From: Methanocella_A sp049676595
GTDB taxonomy: Archaea > Halobacteriota > Methanocellia > Methanocellales > Methanocellaceae
NCBI RefSeq assembly: GCF_049676595.1
Contig: NZ_CP187259.1
Span: forward strand, 3,162,001-3,226,000
Reading direction: 5' to 3'
DNA length: 64,000 nucleotides
The position numbers were made by a program, and so were the translations under genes. Position 1 is the first letter of the stretch; every line of letters starts with the position of its first letter. Under the pieces are notes generated by a model that saw only the letters and a program-made list of their open reading frames with translations, was not told where the DNA came from and searched no databases. Below are positions 56,750 through 64,000 of this stretch, piece after piece.

Positions 56750-57163
56750 TTAATAAGGTTGTGGTTTCGCCGAACACATCTCGCGAAGCCGGCCGACGTA
56801 ACGGTGGAGGTTCTCCACGTCCTTGATCTCTTTTCGGGCCAGAGTTTTAACCCTGTCCCGGATGGCGAGGTCCGGGCGCAGCCCGTCAGCTTCAAGGTAC
56901 GTATGTAGCAGCCCTGCCACCTCGTCTCCCCGCTCGTCCCAGTCGCTCAGGATGATGACGTCGCTGCCCGTTCTCGCCAGCTCCTCGCAAAGGTTGAGCA
57001 GCGTTCGCTGAGAGGTCATGATGATCTCGCCCCGTACGCCGAGGGCGTCCAGCGCCTCCCGGTCCCGCCGGCCTTCCACGAGGATGACCGAGCCGTTCAA
57101 AGCCCGGGTGGTCAGCTCGTCTATCAGAAGCTGAATTTCCTCCAGCCGCTCGCATTCGTCCAT
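56750..57163 (-). CDS. UPF0292 toprim-domain protein
   Basis: About 137 residues. A compact toprim domain: NGSVILVEGRRDREALDALG carries the catalytic Glu and SDVIILSDWDERGDEVAG the DxD. It corresponds to the archaeal small toprim family UPF0292, whose substrate is not established. The start ATG at 57163 overlaps the stop of the DUF167 gene (TGATG), so the two are coupled. The larger dnaG gene, also toprim, lies downstream on the same strand. Confidence 0.85.
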   Translation of the reverse strand: MDECERLEEIQLLIDELTTRALNGSVILVEGRRDREALDALGVRGEIIMTSQRTLLNLCEELARTGSDVIILSDWDERGDEVAGLLHTYLEADGLRPDLAIRDRVKTLARKEIKDVENLHRYVGRLREMCSAKPQPY

Positions 57164-57477
57164 CAAGAGAGCTTACCTCGCAGTGCGGTTATCACAGTGT
57201 CAGAGCTGATGCCGTAGACTTTTATCGACTTGCGGCTGTTGGTGGCACCTGATGTGATCTCGATACTGGATGAAGGAACGTTAAAAATGCCGGAAAGAGC
57301 CTCGATCAGCTCTTCGTTGGCCCTGCCTCGCTCTGGCGGCGCCCGAAGCTTGACCTCGATACGCTTCCGCCACACGCTGTAGCCGCTGGGAACGACAGTG
57401 CTTTTCGCGCCAGGAGTTACTTCGAAATCGATGACGACGCCGTCTTTGGTTACCTTAATCGCGTCCTCGAATGACAT
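57163..57477 (-). CDS. DUF167 / UPF0235 family protein
   Basis: 104 residues from the ATG at 57477; the frame is open to 57636 but the extra part is unrelated to the family. The core FEVTPGAKSTVV, IEVKLRAPPERGRANEELIEAL and SGATNSRKSIKVYG is diagnostic for DUF167 (YggU-like). Function is unknown. A TATA-like tttttat at 57500-57507 on the minus strand lies 25 nt before the ATG with no SD, so the message is leaderless. It heads the two-gene unit with UPF0292. Confidence 0.87.
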   Translation of the reverse strand: MSFEDAIKVTKDGVVIDFEVTPGAKSTVVPSGYSVWRKRIEVKLRAPPERGRANEELIEALSGIFNVPSSSIEITSGATNSRKSIKVYGISSDTVITALRGKLS

Positions 57478-57759
57478 TACACTATCGTTGTAATAATATG
57501 ATAAAAAGATTCTCTCCTGTACAAACTGCAAAAACTGAGTGGGTACAGGCGCTGATTTCCCCGATCCCGCCCTCGCTGCCTGACAGATCAGCACAGAGGT
57601 AGTAAGCTTACACTGTACACCGTACGCTTGTGACATTACTGGGCATACGTTGTAAATGGGTGACGCGGCCCGCGCGTCGGCAAGGCCCGGCTATACCCCG
57701 CCAGGCCAGGAGGGTCTGTACTCGCCTCTGGCAGACAGCTACCTGCCTGCGCACACTTA

Positions 57760-58218
57760 TTACTCTTTCAGATCAGTCAGCCAGTTGGCTTCCTGGATCT
57801 TCGTGTCCAGCTCTCTATGCTCTTTGGCCAGAGCGTCAGCCTGTTTCTGGAGCCGGGCGATGTCCACGGTGCTGGCGAACTTGACCTCGGACTTGGTATA
57901 CCGGTCCTGCTTGACAGCCGCAGTGGCGGCAAGTTCCCTGTACGCGGCCTGCTTCATCCTCAGCACGTCCCTGCGGGCGATCGCGTCGGCGACCGTCAAC
58001 CCGTCGACCAGTGGCGTAGTAGAATTCGTCGCGTTGATGCGCTGGATCAGCCTCACGAGCTCGGCGGATACATCCTCCAGCTCTTTGAGTAGTTTTGCCG
58101 GGTCTTCTGCCGGCTTATCACCCTCCTGGACTTTGGCGTTCAGCAGCAGGCGCTGTTTGAGCTGCTCGAACTTGGTCTGGAGATCAGCTCTGAGAATTAG
58201 GGCTTCTGCAAGTTTCAG
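57760..58218 (-). CDS. DIP1984 (septicolysin-like) family protein
   Basis: About 152 residues: KLAEALILRADLQTKFEQLK, LLLNAKVQEGDKPAEDPAKLL, SEVKFASTVDIARLQKQAD and KEHRELDTKIQEANW are the hallmarks of the DIP1984 family, helical coiled-coil proteins found mainly in bacteria. The family begins MKLAEA. Here the codon before AAA is CTG (58218), five nt after AGGGGTGA, while the GTG at 58227 is inside that SD. I therefore think CTG may be the start, with GTG 58227 as the conservative alternative. A long structured upstream region precedes it. Confidence 0.75.
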   Translation of the reverse strand: MKLAEALILRADLQTKFEQLKQRLLLNAKVQEGDKPAEDPAKLLKELEDVSAELVRLIQRINATNSTTPLVDGLTVADAIARRDVLRMKQAAYRELAATAAVKQDRYTKSEVKFASTVDIARLQKQADALAKEHRELDTKIQEANWLTDLKE

Positions 58219-58329
58219 ATGGTTCACCCCTGATGAATAGTAGTACTATCCATATGCAGGCATTCCAAATTAAGCTTCCTGATCGCGCCTGAAGGGGATA
58301 CATGAAACTGGTTTTCTGTAAAATAATGA

Positions 58330-58578
58330 ATGGGAACTGTCCCCAGGTCACTAACTCCGGGAGATCATTCTAATGAGTAATCTCGCTGTCCTTCCCAGTT
58401 ACCCTCGCGACCGGGGTTTATACCGCGTTGAGGTTGTCTTGTCCCTCACAGATAGGAGTACCCATTAACTCGGGCAAGGACCTTACAACACGATTTACGT
58501 TATAGCTCCCCATATGCACGGACGATCACAAAATCTCATTAGCTGATGAATTCACGCCCGTCCTCGTAGAGAGCAGAC
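58330..58578 (-). ncRNA. Candidate structured RNA or long 5' leader upstream of the DIP1984 gene
   Basis: On the minus strand a TATA box (ctttataagc, 58596-58606) predicts a transcript start near 58575. Downstream, about 245 nt shows several long-range pairings: CTAATGAG / CTCATTAG (58535-58542 with 58370-58377), a gttgt...gtcc / ggac...acaac helix inside it, and a cgcg hairpin. A T-rich stretch at about 58315-58330 may mark its end. No reading frame is credible. It does not match RNase P or SRP RNA signatures. It may be an independent RNA or a regulatory leader of the gene at 58218, about 110 nt further on. Confidence 0.45.
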
Positions 58579-58694
58579 TATACTGTATGTCGCGAGCTTA
58601 TAAAGGTTGTGATGCGCGCCCTACAAACGAAAAATCGGCCCCGGGAGGCCTTGGTTTTAGTTCGCAATATGCAAGGATTCGACCCTTCGGTCGC

Positions 58695-58800
58695 GTCGAC
58701 GCAAAGGCGCAAGGACGCAAAGGCTAATTATTTAGTCCTGAATGACTGTAACAATAATCGGCGATACTCTGCGCCTTTGCGCCTTTGCGATTTAAGTACA
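58695..58800. repeat. cgcaaaggcgcaaagg inverted repeat, copy 2
   Basis: The left arm at about 58697-58722 and right arm at about 58771-58795 are the same units as at 38383-38478, but the loop is longer and different. The right flank (acaaggcggcctgg) is also shared with copy 1, so this is a whole element of about 110 bp. It lies just past the 3' end of pyrC. Confidence 0.85.
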
Positions 58801-58831
58801 AGGCGGCCTGGCGCCGAGATGAACCTCTTGC

Positions 58832-60187
58832 TTATGTTCTCTTTCCGGCCCTCGCCGCCTCTAAGACGTAGGACGGCCTCTGGTAGCCTTTGCCCGGTAT
58901 GAACTGTCCGGTTCCCCGCTTAGCGTAGAAATCTTTACCGTCCAGGATTACGTCGCCCCGGAGCATGACGGCCTCCGGGAAGATGGCGTCGAAGCCCCGG
59001 TAAGGAGTCCAGCCCGCCTTGCTGTGCAGCCCGGTAGAGGTGATCTGTTTTACCTTCGCCATGTCGATGAAGACTATGTCGGCATCGTTGCCTGCCGCAA
59101 AGCTGCCCTTGCCCTCGATGCCGAAGATGCGGGCGGGGTTCCCAGAGGTCATGTCGATCAGCCGCTGGATTGTGAGCTTCTTATCTGCGACGGCCTTCAG
59201 CATTAGCGGGAGCATGGTCTCTACGCCGGGCACGCCCGACGGCGCTTCCCTGACGGGCAGGTTTTTCTCGTCCAGCGTGTGCGGGGCGTGATCGGAGGCC
59301 AGCACGTCTATGGAGCCGTCGTTGACTGCCTTCCACAGCGCTTCCCGGTCGTGGTCGTGGCGGATGGGCGGGTTCATCTTCGCGTGGGAGCCCAGCCGGT
59401 CCCAGTGGTCCATAGTCAGCAGCAGGTGGTGAGGGGTCACATCGCAGGTGATGCCTTCCTTGCTGATCAGTTCTACCGCTTTGGAGGTGCTGATGTGGGT
59501 GATGTGCATGGCCACTTTGGTCTCCCTGGCCAGCTTTATGGCGGCTTCGACCGCGTTAATTTCCGACTCCCGGGGGCGGAGCTTGGAGTGGATGGAGGAG
59601 GATGGGTCGTGCCTGAGCGATTTTTTCAGCTCCTCGTGCAGGGTCTCGTCCTCGGCGTGGATGCTGGCGGTGGCGCCCATCTGGGTTATCGCCTTAAGCG
59701 CCTCTTTCAGCGCCGGCTCGTCGATGCTGAAGCCGCCCGTGCTCTTTGCCATGAAAATTTCGCCGTAGGCCAGCGCTCCCAGCTTCCAGAGCTGCGGTAG
59801 CTGTCCGAGGTTATCGCCGACGCCGGCGTTGATGGAAAAGTCCACCATCGAGCGGTTGGCTGCCACGGTCTGCTTAACCTTGAACGCATCGACGTCGAAG
59901 GTCGGCGGATCTGAATTAGGCATGTCCACGACAGTAGTTACGCCGCCGTATATCGCCGACCTCGATCCGGTGAGCCAGTCTTCCTTTTCCTCCTGGCGCA
60001 TATCCCGGAAGTGCACGTGGGAATCGATGACTCCCGGCATGACCAGCCGCCCTCTGGCATCGTACTTTTCCTCCCCTTTGAGGACCTTGGCTATCCGTGT
60101 GATTTTCCCTTCATCGATGCCTATGGAGCACGCGATGATCTCGCCGTCAAACGAGACCATGGCATCTTCGACGACCAGTTCGTGCAT
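58832..60187 (-). CDS. pyrC: Dihydroorotase
   Basis: A protein of 451 residues. Metal-binding and catalytic motifs of the amidohydrolase fold are present: DSHVHFRDMRQEEKEDW (His57, His59), HAEDET, THISTSKA, and LASDHAPHTLDEK. The enzyme closes carbamoyl-aspartate to dihydroorotate in pyrimidine synthesis. Its length and the RD motif fit class I enzymes. The ATG at 60187 starts a compact N-terminal beta-sandwich. It is divergent from the phosphate transporter, with AT-rich promoter DNA between. Confidence 0.92.
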   Translation of the reverse strand: MHELVVEDAMVSFDGEIIACSIGIDEGKITRIAKVLKGEEKYDARGRLVMPGVIDSHVHFRDMRQEEKEDWLTGSRSAIYGGVTTVVDMPNSDPPTFDVDAFKVKQTVAANRSMVDFSINAGVGDNLGQLPQLWKLGALAYGEIFMAKSTGGFSIDEPALKEALKAITQMGATASIHAEDETLHEELKKSLRHDPSSSIHSKLRPRESEINAVEAAIKLARETKVAMHITHISTSKAVELISKEGITCDVTPHHLLLTMDHWDRLGSHAKMNPPIRHDHDREALWKAVNDGSIDVLASDHAPHTLDEKNLPVREAPSGVPGVETMLPLMLKAVADKKLTIQRLIDMTSGNPARIFGIEGKGSFAAGNDADIVFIDMAKVKQITSTGLHSKAGWTPYRGFDAIFPEAVMLRGDVILDGKDFYAKRGTGQFIPGKGYQRPSYVLEAARAGKRT

Positions 60188-60334
60188 AAATGTAGAGAAC
60201 CCCTGTCATCATAAATAGATTTTTGCGCCGCCGAAGATACTATATATTTTTAGTACAATACCTTTTAATCTCTCTAATATAATAGTAATCGCTGAAAAAA
60301 CGGCGTATGAAAAAGTGATCGTTCGTTATAGACT

Positions 60335-60355
60335 AACTATATAGATTATATAGTT
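60335..60355. promoter_or_regulatory. AT-rich inverted repeat in the pyrC-pit promoter region
   Basis: AACTATAT (60335-60342) and ATATAGTT (60348-60355) are perfect inverted copies 5 nt apart. They overlap the TATA-like sequence that lies 70-80 nt before the Pit start. A repressor binding here could control the phosphate module. Confidence 0.45.
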
Positions 60356-60420
60356 ATATATAGCAAGAGTTATAGGCAATATCACTCCCATAGGATTCCA
60401 GAGTCTGAGAGTGGTGCCAG

Positions 60421-61428
60421 TTGATAGACCCGTTTGTACTCATGGTCATTGCGATTATAATTGCCCTGATCTTCGATGTGATGAACGGCTCTAACGACGC
60501 GGCAAACTCCGTAGCCACTGTTATCTATACTAAAGCATTGCCGCCTGCCGTAGCGATCGGTATTGCGGCGATCATGAACATCATCGGGCCTTTTTTGCTC
60601 GGAACAGCCGTCGCCCATGTCATAGCGACGAGCATCATCCCGACTGAATCGCTGACTATTAAAATAATTATGGCAGGCCTGATGGGAGCTATTATCTGGG
60701 ATGTCTTCGCCTGGCTGAAAGGTCTCCCGGTAAGCTCGTCCCACGCGCTGATCGGCGGCCTGGTGGGAAGCGGCATCGCCGCGCTCGGAATCTTTGGCGT
60801 GACCTGGAGCGGTCTGGTCAAGGTCGTCATGGCTTTGTTCATTTCACCCATCGTGGGCGTCATCCTGGGTCTGGTTATCATGTTTATTCTGGGCCGGTAC
60901 GTGATCAGTCACATGAGCCACGATAAGAGCAACTCCATTTTCAAAACCCTTCAAATCGTATCTTCCGCGTCAGTCAGCCTGTCCCACGGCTCCAACGATG
61001 CCCAGAAGACAATGGGCATCATAGCCATGTTCGTAGCCGTGACCTACGGTTACGACAAGATCGTCATCGAGCCCTGGATGATCATCGTCTGCGCTCTGGC
61101 CATAGGATTCGGCACAGCCTTCGGCGGCTGGCGGATCATCCAGACCCTCGGCGAGCGCCTGAGCAGCCAGGAACTGGCACCATCCCAGGGATTCGCAGCC
61201 GAAACTGGCACAGCAATTACCATAGCAGTCGGCTCTCATTTGGGCGCACCTATAAGTACTACTCACGTCTTATCTTCTAGCGTAATCGGTACGGTAATGG
61301 CTGGCGGTACAGGCGTGCTGAATAAGAATGTGGTCGTCCAGATCCTGATGGCCTGGGGACTAACTATCCCAATCGCTGCCCTGGCCGCAGCAGCATCGTA
61401 CTTAGTCCTGACACTGGTGGGAATATGA
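60421..61428 (+). CDS. pit: Pit-type inorganic phosphate transporter
   Basis: A protein of 335 residues with the two PiT signature repeats: FDVMNGSNDAANSVATV near the N-terminus and SLSHGSNDAQKTMGI in the second half, each in a set of about five transmembrane helices. It carries phosphate with a cation across the cytoplasmic membrane. The start is TTG 60421 with GTGGTG a few nt upstream. Its stop overlaps the ATG of the DUF47 gene by 4 nt. Confidence 0.93.
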   Translation: MIDPFVLMVIAIIIALIFDVMNGSNDAANSVATVIYTKALPPAVAIGIAAIMNIIGPFLLGTAVAHVIATSIIPTESLTIKIIMAGLMGAIIWDVFAWLKGLPVSSSHALIGGLVGSGIAALGIFGVTWSGLVKVVMALFISPIVGVILGLVIMFILGRYVISHMSHDKSNSIFKTLQIVSSASVSLSHGSNDAQKTMGIIAMFVAVTYGYDKIVIEPWMIIVCALAIGFGTAFGGWRIIQTLGERLSSQELAPSQGFAAETGTAITIAVGSHLGAPISTTHVLSSSVIGTVMAGGTGVLNKNVVVQILMAWGLTIPIAALAAAASYLVLTLVGI

Positions 61429-62111
61429 CAGACCTTCGACGATCCATACTTGACTTGTTCGCCAGATCGCCTTTTAAGCCGCTCACCGAGCACTCTCAGA
61501 AAGTCAAGCTGACAGTGTTAAAAATGGATGATGCAGTCAAAGCGTACGTCAGCGGCGACCAGGCTGCCGTCAACGCCCTGTACAGCGAGATCAGCGCACT
61601 GGAGCACGAAGCTGACACAGTAAAGAACAACATCAGGATACAGCTCCCGTCTACGCTGCTCCTGCCAGTCGACCGCACGGACATTCTGACCTTCCTCAAA
61701 CAGCAGGACGACGTCGCCAACAGCGCTGAAATGGTCGCTCAGATGCTCACCCTTAGACCAGTAAGCATGACACCTCCTGTTAAAGAAGTGATCCTCAAGC
61801 TCGAAGTTGCGGTCACCACGACCGTCGACGAGCACGTCGAGGCAGTCAGCAAGATCGTAGACCTGCTCGACTCCTCGTTCTCCAAGAAGAGGGTCAACGA
61901 GGTACAGGAGATCATCAGCAAGGTCGATTCCCAGAAGCACACTGTGGACGTCATCAGGCAGGAAGCCATGAAGATCATCTACGACAACGAGAAAGACCTC
62001 GGCCCCGTCGGTGTGTACCACCTGATCGAGCTGGTCAAGGAGATGTCCTGGGTCGCAGGCCACGCCGAAAACTCGTCCGACAGGCTAAGATTAATAACTG
62101 CCCGCCGCTAA
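61425..62111 (+). CDS. DUF47 (PhoU-like) protein, partner of Pit
   Basis: A protein of 228 residues, mostly helical: residues with LEHEADTVKNNIRIQLPS and RTDILTFLKQQDDVANSAE are the metal-binding E/DxxxD-type motifs of PhoU-like three-helix bundles. DUF47 proteins are encoded next to Pit transporters and regulate or stabilise them. The 4-nt overlap (ATGA) with pit supports coupling. A-rich sequence directly after the stop lies between it and the convergent AMMECR1 gene. Confidence 0.9.
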   Translation: MTDLRRSILDLFARSPFKPLTEHSQKVKLTVLKMDDAVKAYVSGDQAAVNALYSEISALEHEADTVKNNIRIQLPSTLLLPVDRTDILTFLKQQDDVANSAEMVAQMLTLRPVSMTPPVKEVILKLEVAVTTTVDEHVEAVSKIVDLLDSSFSKKRVNEVQEIISKVDSQKHTVDVIRQEAMKIIYDNEKDLGPVGVYHLIELVKEMSWVAGHAENSSDRLRLITARR

Positions 62112-62120
62112 AAGAAAAAA

Positions 62121-62717
62121 TTAAGCTATCTTCTTCTCTGAGACCGGGCCGCCAGGCGCGGTCTCTTCGAAGATCTGCCCGCCGAACGTGTAGATCTTAG
62201 CCTTTTCCTCTATCCACGCATCGGGCGATATGCCCGCCTTCAAGCACAGGTTTTCCAGAAATTCGGTGGCGTCCCAGTGCCACTCTACCGGCACCTGAGG
62301 CAGCAGCAGCCCTTTGAACAGGCCGTACTCGATGATCAGCCCGTCCCGGCCGATCTTGATGTGCTGCGGCCTTTCGGCAGGCTTGCACGTCAGGAGTTCG
62401 GGCTGGCTGAGAATAGTTACCTCAACCCGGATCTGATCCAGCTCCTTCATATGCACCCTGGGAAAACGCGGGTCCCTCGTTGCTGCGCTCACCGCGGCGT
62501 CGGCCAGCGCCTCGCCAAGAGTCATGTCTTCCATCGGGTAAGGATAGCCTATGCAGCCCCGTAGATCGTGGTTGATGCTCAGCGTCACGAACACTCCGCC
62601 AGGGCGGTCGAAAGCTTTCGGTAGCTCGACCTTGGGCGGCTTACCAGTCTTAACGTATTCTTCGATCACGTTGCGGGCTGTCTTCACGGCGAGGGTGCCA
62701 TCTTCAAGGCTGAGCAT
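62121..62717 (-). CDS. AMMECR1 domain protein
   Basis: A protein of 198 residues. The signature LRGCIGYPYPM, with the surrounding PGGVFVTLSINHD and GEALADAAVSAATRDPRF, is the family hallmark. The archaeal and eukaryotic proteins have no proven enzymatic activity. It is convergent with the phosphate module and divergent from the RNase P RNA gene. Confidence 0.93.
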   Translation of the reverse strand: MLSLEDGTLAVKTARNVIEEYVKTGKPPKVELPKAFDRPGGVFVTLSINHDLRGCIGYPYPMEDMTLGEALADAAVSAATRDPRFPRVHMKELDQIRVEVTILSQPELLTCKPAERPQHIKIGRDGLIIEYGLFKGLLLPQVPVEWHWDATEFLENLCLKAGISPDAWIEEKAKIYTFGGQIFEETAPGGPVSEKKIA

Positions 62718-62786
62718 GTATAATATGTATGAGGTGGCTGGTTAAAAAAGTAATCTGAAAGCTCGCAGTTTCCCGATGCATAATCT

Positions 62787-62797
62787 ATATATAATGC
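62787..62797 (+). promoter_or_regulatory. TATA box of the RNase P RNA gene
   Basis: ctatatataat lies about 50 nt before the P1 helix of the RNA, so the primary transcript probably has a short 5' extension that is trimmed. Confidence 0.55.
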
Positions 62798-62841
62798 GGG
62801 CTGACGTTATTGTGAAACAAAGATATCAGATCTTTATACTG

Positions 62842-63153
62842 TGAGAGAGGAGGGACGGCTTCCGCCCGCATCTGCGGGTGAGGAAAGTCCCCCCACCGCC
62901 TGGACACACAAATGCCTGTAAAGGGCATACGGCGAGAGTCGTGGCAATGTCACAGCAACGGAACGGCCCTGGGCCCATGCGATGATCTGGAGACAGTGAG
63001 GTCGCCCGGGACGCCGATGAAACGGTCAATCCTTGTGGGTGCAAGCTAAAGAGGGATTAACAGGGTGTCCAGCCCTGTCCCCGGTTAAAGCGCGTAGATG
63101 AATGCCGTCGGCCTTAGGGCTTTGAACAGAAGGGGGCTTACTATCCTCACTCA
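62842..63153 (+). ncRNA. rnpB: RNase P RNA (archaeal type A)
   Basis: The conserved region I signature gaggaaagtccccc is at 62880-62894, the tgaatgccgt segment is near 63098, and the CR-V motif acagaagggggcttac lies near 63127-63141. The ends pair as P1 (tgagagagga with tcctcactca). Length, about 312 nt, fits. It processes the 5' ends of pre-tRNAs together with several proteins. Confidence 0.96.
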
Positions 63154-63416
63154 TAGTATAATTCTAAATTTATTCTCAAGATTCTGGGTTAAATATATAG
63201 TAGCCTGCCCCATAGTAGCATAAGAATATACATTCAGAGATGGCTATTGTATCGATCAGAGGGGTATTTGCGAGTCATTAGCCGGTAACATCGAATATTA
63301 AGGATTATTAGCTTTCAAGTCTATTTGATATTCGTACGTAATTGATAGCGTAGATCATGGATGGCTGACACAGCCAGGTTTGTGGTCAGCGTGAACTATC
63401 CATGGAGGATCGGCAG

Positions 63417-64000
63417 ATGATCAGGACAGGCATTCAGGCGCTGGACGAGTACCTTAAAGGGGGTATCCCTACCGGCAAAACCCTCCTATACTTTAGCGAG
63501 AGCGGCGCTCCAGGGGACGTCTTTTGTCTGCAGACGGTCTACGCAAGCCTGGTCGAGAACTGTGTCTGCTATTACGTCGCGACGAACTCTTTTCCTAACG
63601 TAGTCCGGGACAGTTTCCGGGAATACGGCTGGGACTTATTACCTTACCAGTCTCACTTTGCCGTCGTGGACGGCTATTCAGGCCTGGTAGGGGTGCCCTC
63701 CGAAGAACAGTTCCAGATCGAAGATCCGGGCAGCATCGATTCGGTGGACGAGACGATCTCCAGCATCATCGATATTCTCTCCCCCGGGGACATGATCGTG
63801 TTACCGTCGCTCTCCGCAGTTTTCGATAACTGCCGGAATGCTAATACCTCCGAAGCGGACATCCTGGAGCGGGTGAAGAAGTGGAATAAGCTGGCCGTGC
63901 TCAACGGCGGGGTGGTCCTGTACAGCTTTACTGATCGGGACTACGATCGGCGGCTGGTGGAGCAGATCAAGAGCGGCTTATGCAACGCCACCGTCGTGAT
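63417..64000 (+). CDS. KaiC/RAD55-like RecA-superfamily ATPase, 5' part (runs off the window)
   Basis: The first 194 codons are in the window. MIRTGIQALDEYLKGGIP followed by TGKTLLYFSESG is the shortened Walker A region typical of the KaiC/RAD55 group, and GDMIVLPSLSAVFDN holds a Walker-B-like strand. Archaeal members are often signal-responsive ATPases of unknown role. The start ATG has GGAGG nine nt upstream; that SD sits beside an imperfect stem (CATGGA/TCCATG and GCTGAC/GTCAGC, 63356-63404). Without the C-terminus the exact subfamily cannot be told. Confidence 0.7.
   Translation, partial: MIRTGIQALDEYLKGGIPTGKTLLYFSESGAPGDVFCLQTVYASLVENCVCYYVATNSFPNVVRDSFREYGWDLLPYQSHFAVVDGYSGLVGVPSEEQFQIEDPGSIDSVDETISSIIDILSPGDMIVLPSLSAVFDNCRNANTSEADILERVKKWNKLAVLNGGVVLYSFTDRDYDRRLVEQIKSGLCNATVV

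Noticed and set aside
58330..58578. SRP (7S) RNA as identity of the structured RNA
   Set aside because: The conserved helix 8 sequence with its GGAAG-GGAGCA pattern is not present and the ends do not pair as in SRP RNA.

Overview
The window is archaeal and euryarchaeal. It carries the archaea-specific Glu-tRNA(Gln) amidotransferase pair gatD/gatE, the archaeal DnaG (toprim) protein and an archaeal-type RNase P RNA. It also carries several archaeal UPF families (UPF0146, UPF0058, UPF0292), TATA-box promoters, and a 16S / tRNA-Ala(TGC) / 23S / 5S operon whose 16S 3' end gives a usable anti-Shine-Dalgarno. The gene mix and the surface-glycan repertoire fit a methanogen of the Methanocella type; that genus-level statement is an inference from memory, not from a search.

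Layout. 0-9 kb: housekeeping and small genes (tail of an aspartate dehydrogenase, a lipoprotein, a large Lhr-type helicase, a BtrH-like protein, purE, an IlvD/Edd dehydratase, a stand-alone AsnC ligand-binding domain), with two inverted-repeat-rich intergenic blocks. 9.3-37 kb: one long cell-surface block. It holds two paralogous membrane-anchored kinase-like proteins, a DUF1616 protein, two polysaccharide deacetylases, WbqC-like, PIG-L and DUF354 proteins, a flippase and an SGNH hydrolase. It also holds a GT-C-like membrane protein, a heparinase-like lyase, an M48-like/GNAT fusion, six FemAB-type transferase paralogs (five in tandem) and a secreted S8 protease with a Thr-Pro stalk and a YVTN propeller. 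37-45.3 kb: a radical SAM/TRAM protein, the argH-gatD-gatE operon, and two AT-richer genes (Fpg-like glycosylase, isochorismatase-like). 45.3-51.3 kb: the rRNA operon on the minus strand and its promoter region. 51.3-64 kb: a CHAT-protease-like protein, translation and replication accessory genes (dnaG, UPF0292, DUF167), pyrC, a Pit/DUF47 phosphate module, AMMECR1, the RNase P RNA and a partial KaiC/Rad55-like ATPase.

Most distinctive observations. (1) At least five genes in the surface block have no ATG, GTG or TTG that would preserve the expected N-terminus. Each instead has an ATA, ATC or ATT codon about 6-8 nt after a purine-rich Shine-Dalgarno sequence. (2) The surface block is punctuated by three copies of a long inverted-repeat element with 52-bp tandem units. 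The core of one full copy is flipped relative to the other. Two loci also carry a shared hairpin plus a polypurine/polypyrimidine tract. (3) An HtpX-like domain that has lost its second zinc-binding His is fused to a RimI-like acetyltransferase. (4) A conserved-looking but unidentified structured leader or RNA lies upstream of the DIP1984-family gene.

Two modes of translation start are visible. Several housekeeping or small genes (purE, DUF167, the gene at 5408, the kinase at 10696) have a TATA box about 25 nt before the start codon and so look leaderless. The surface genes mostly have leaders with SD sequences.
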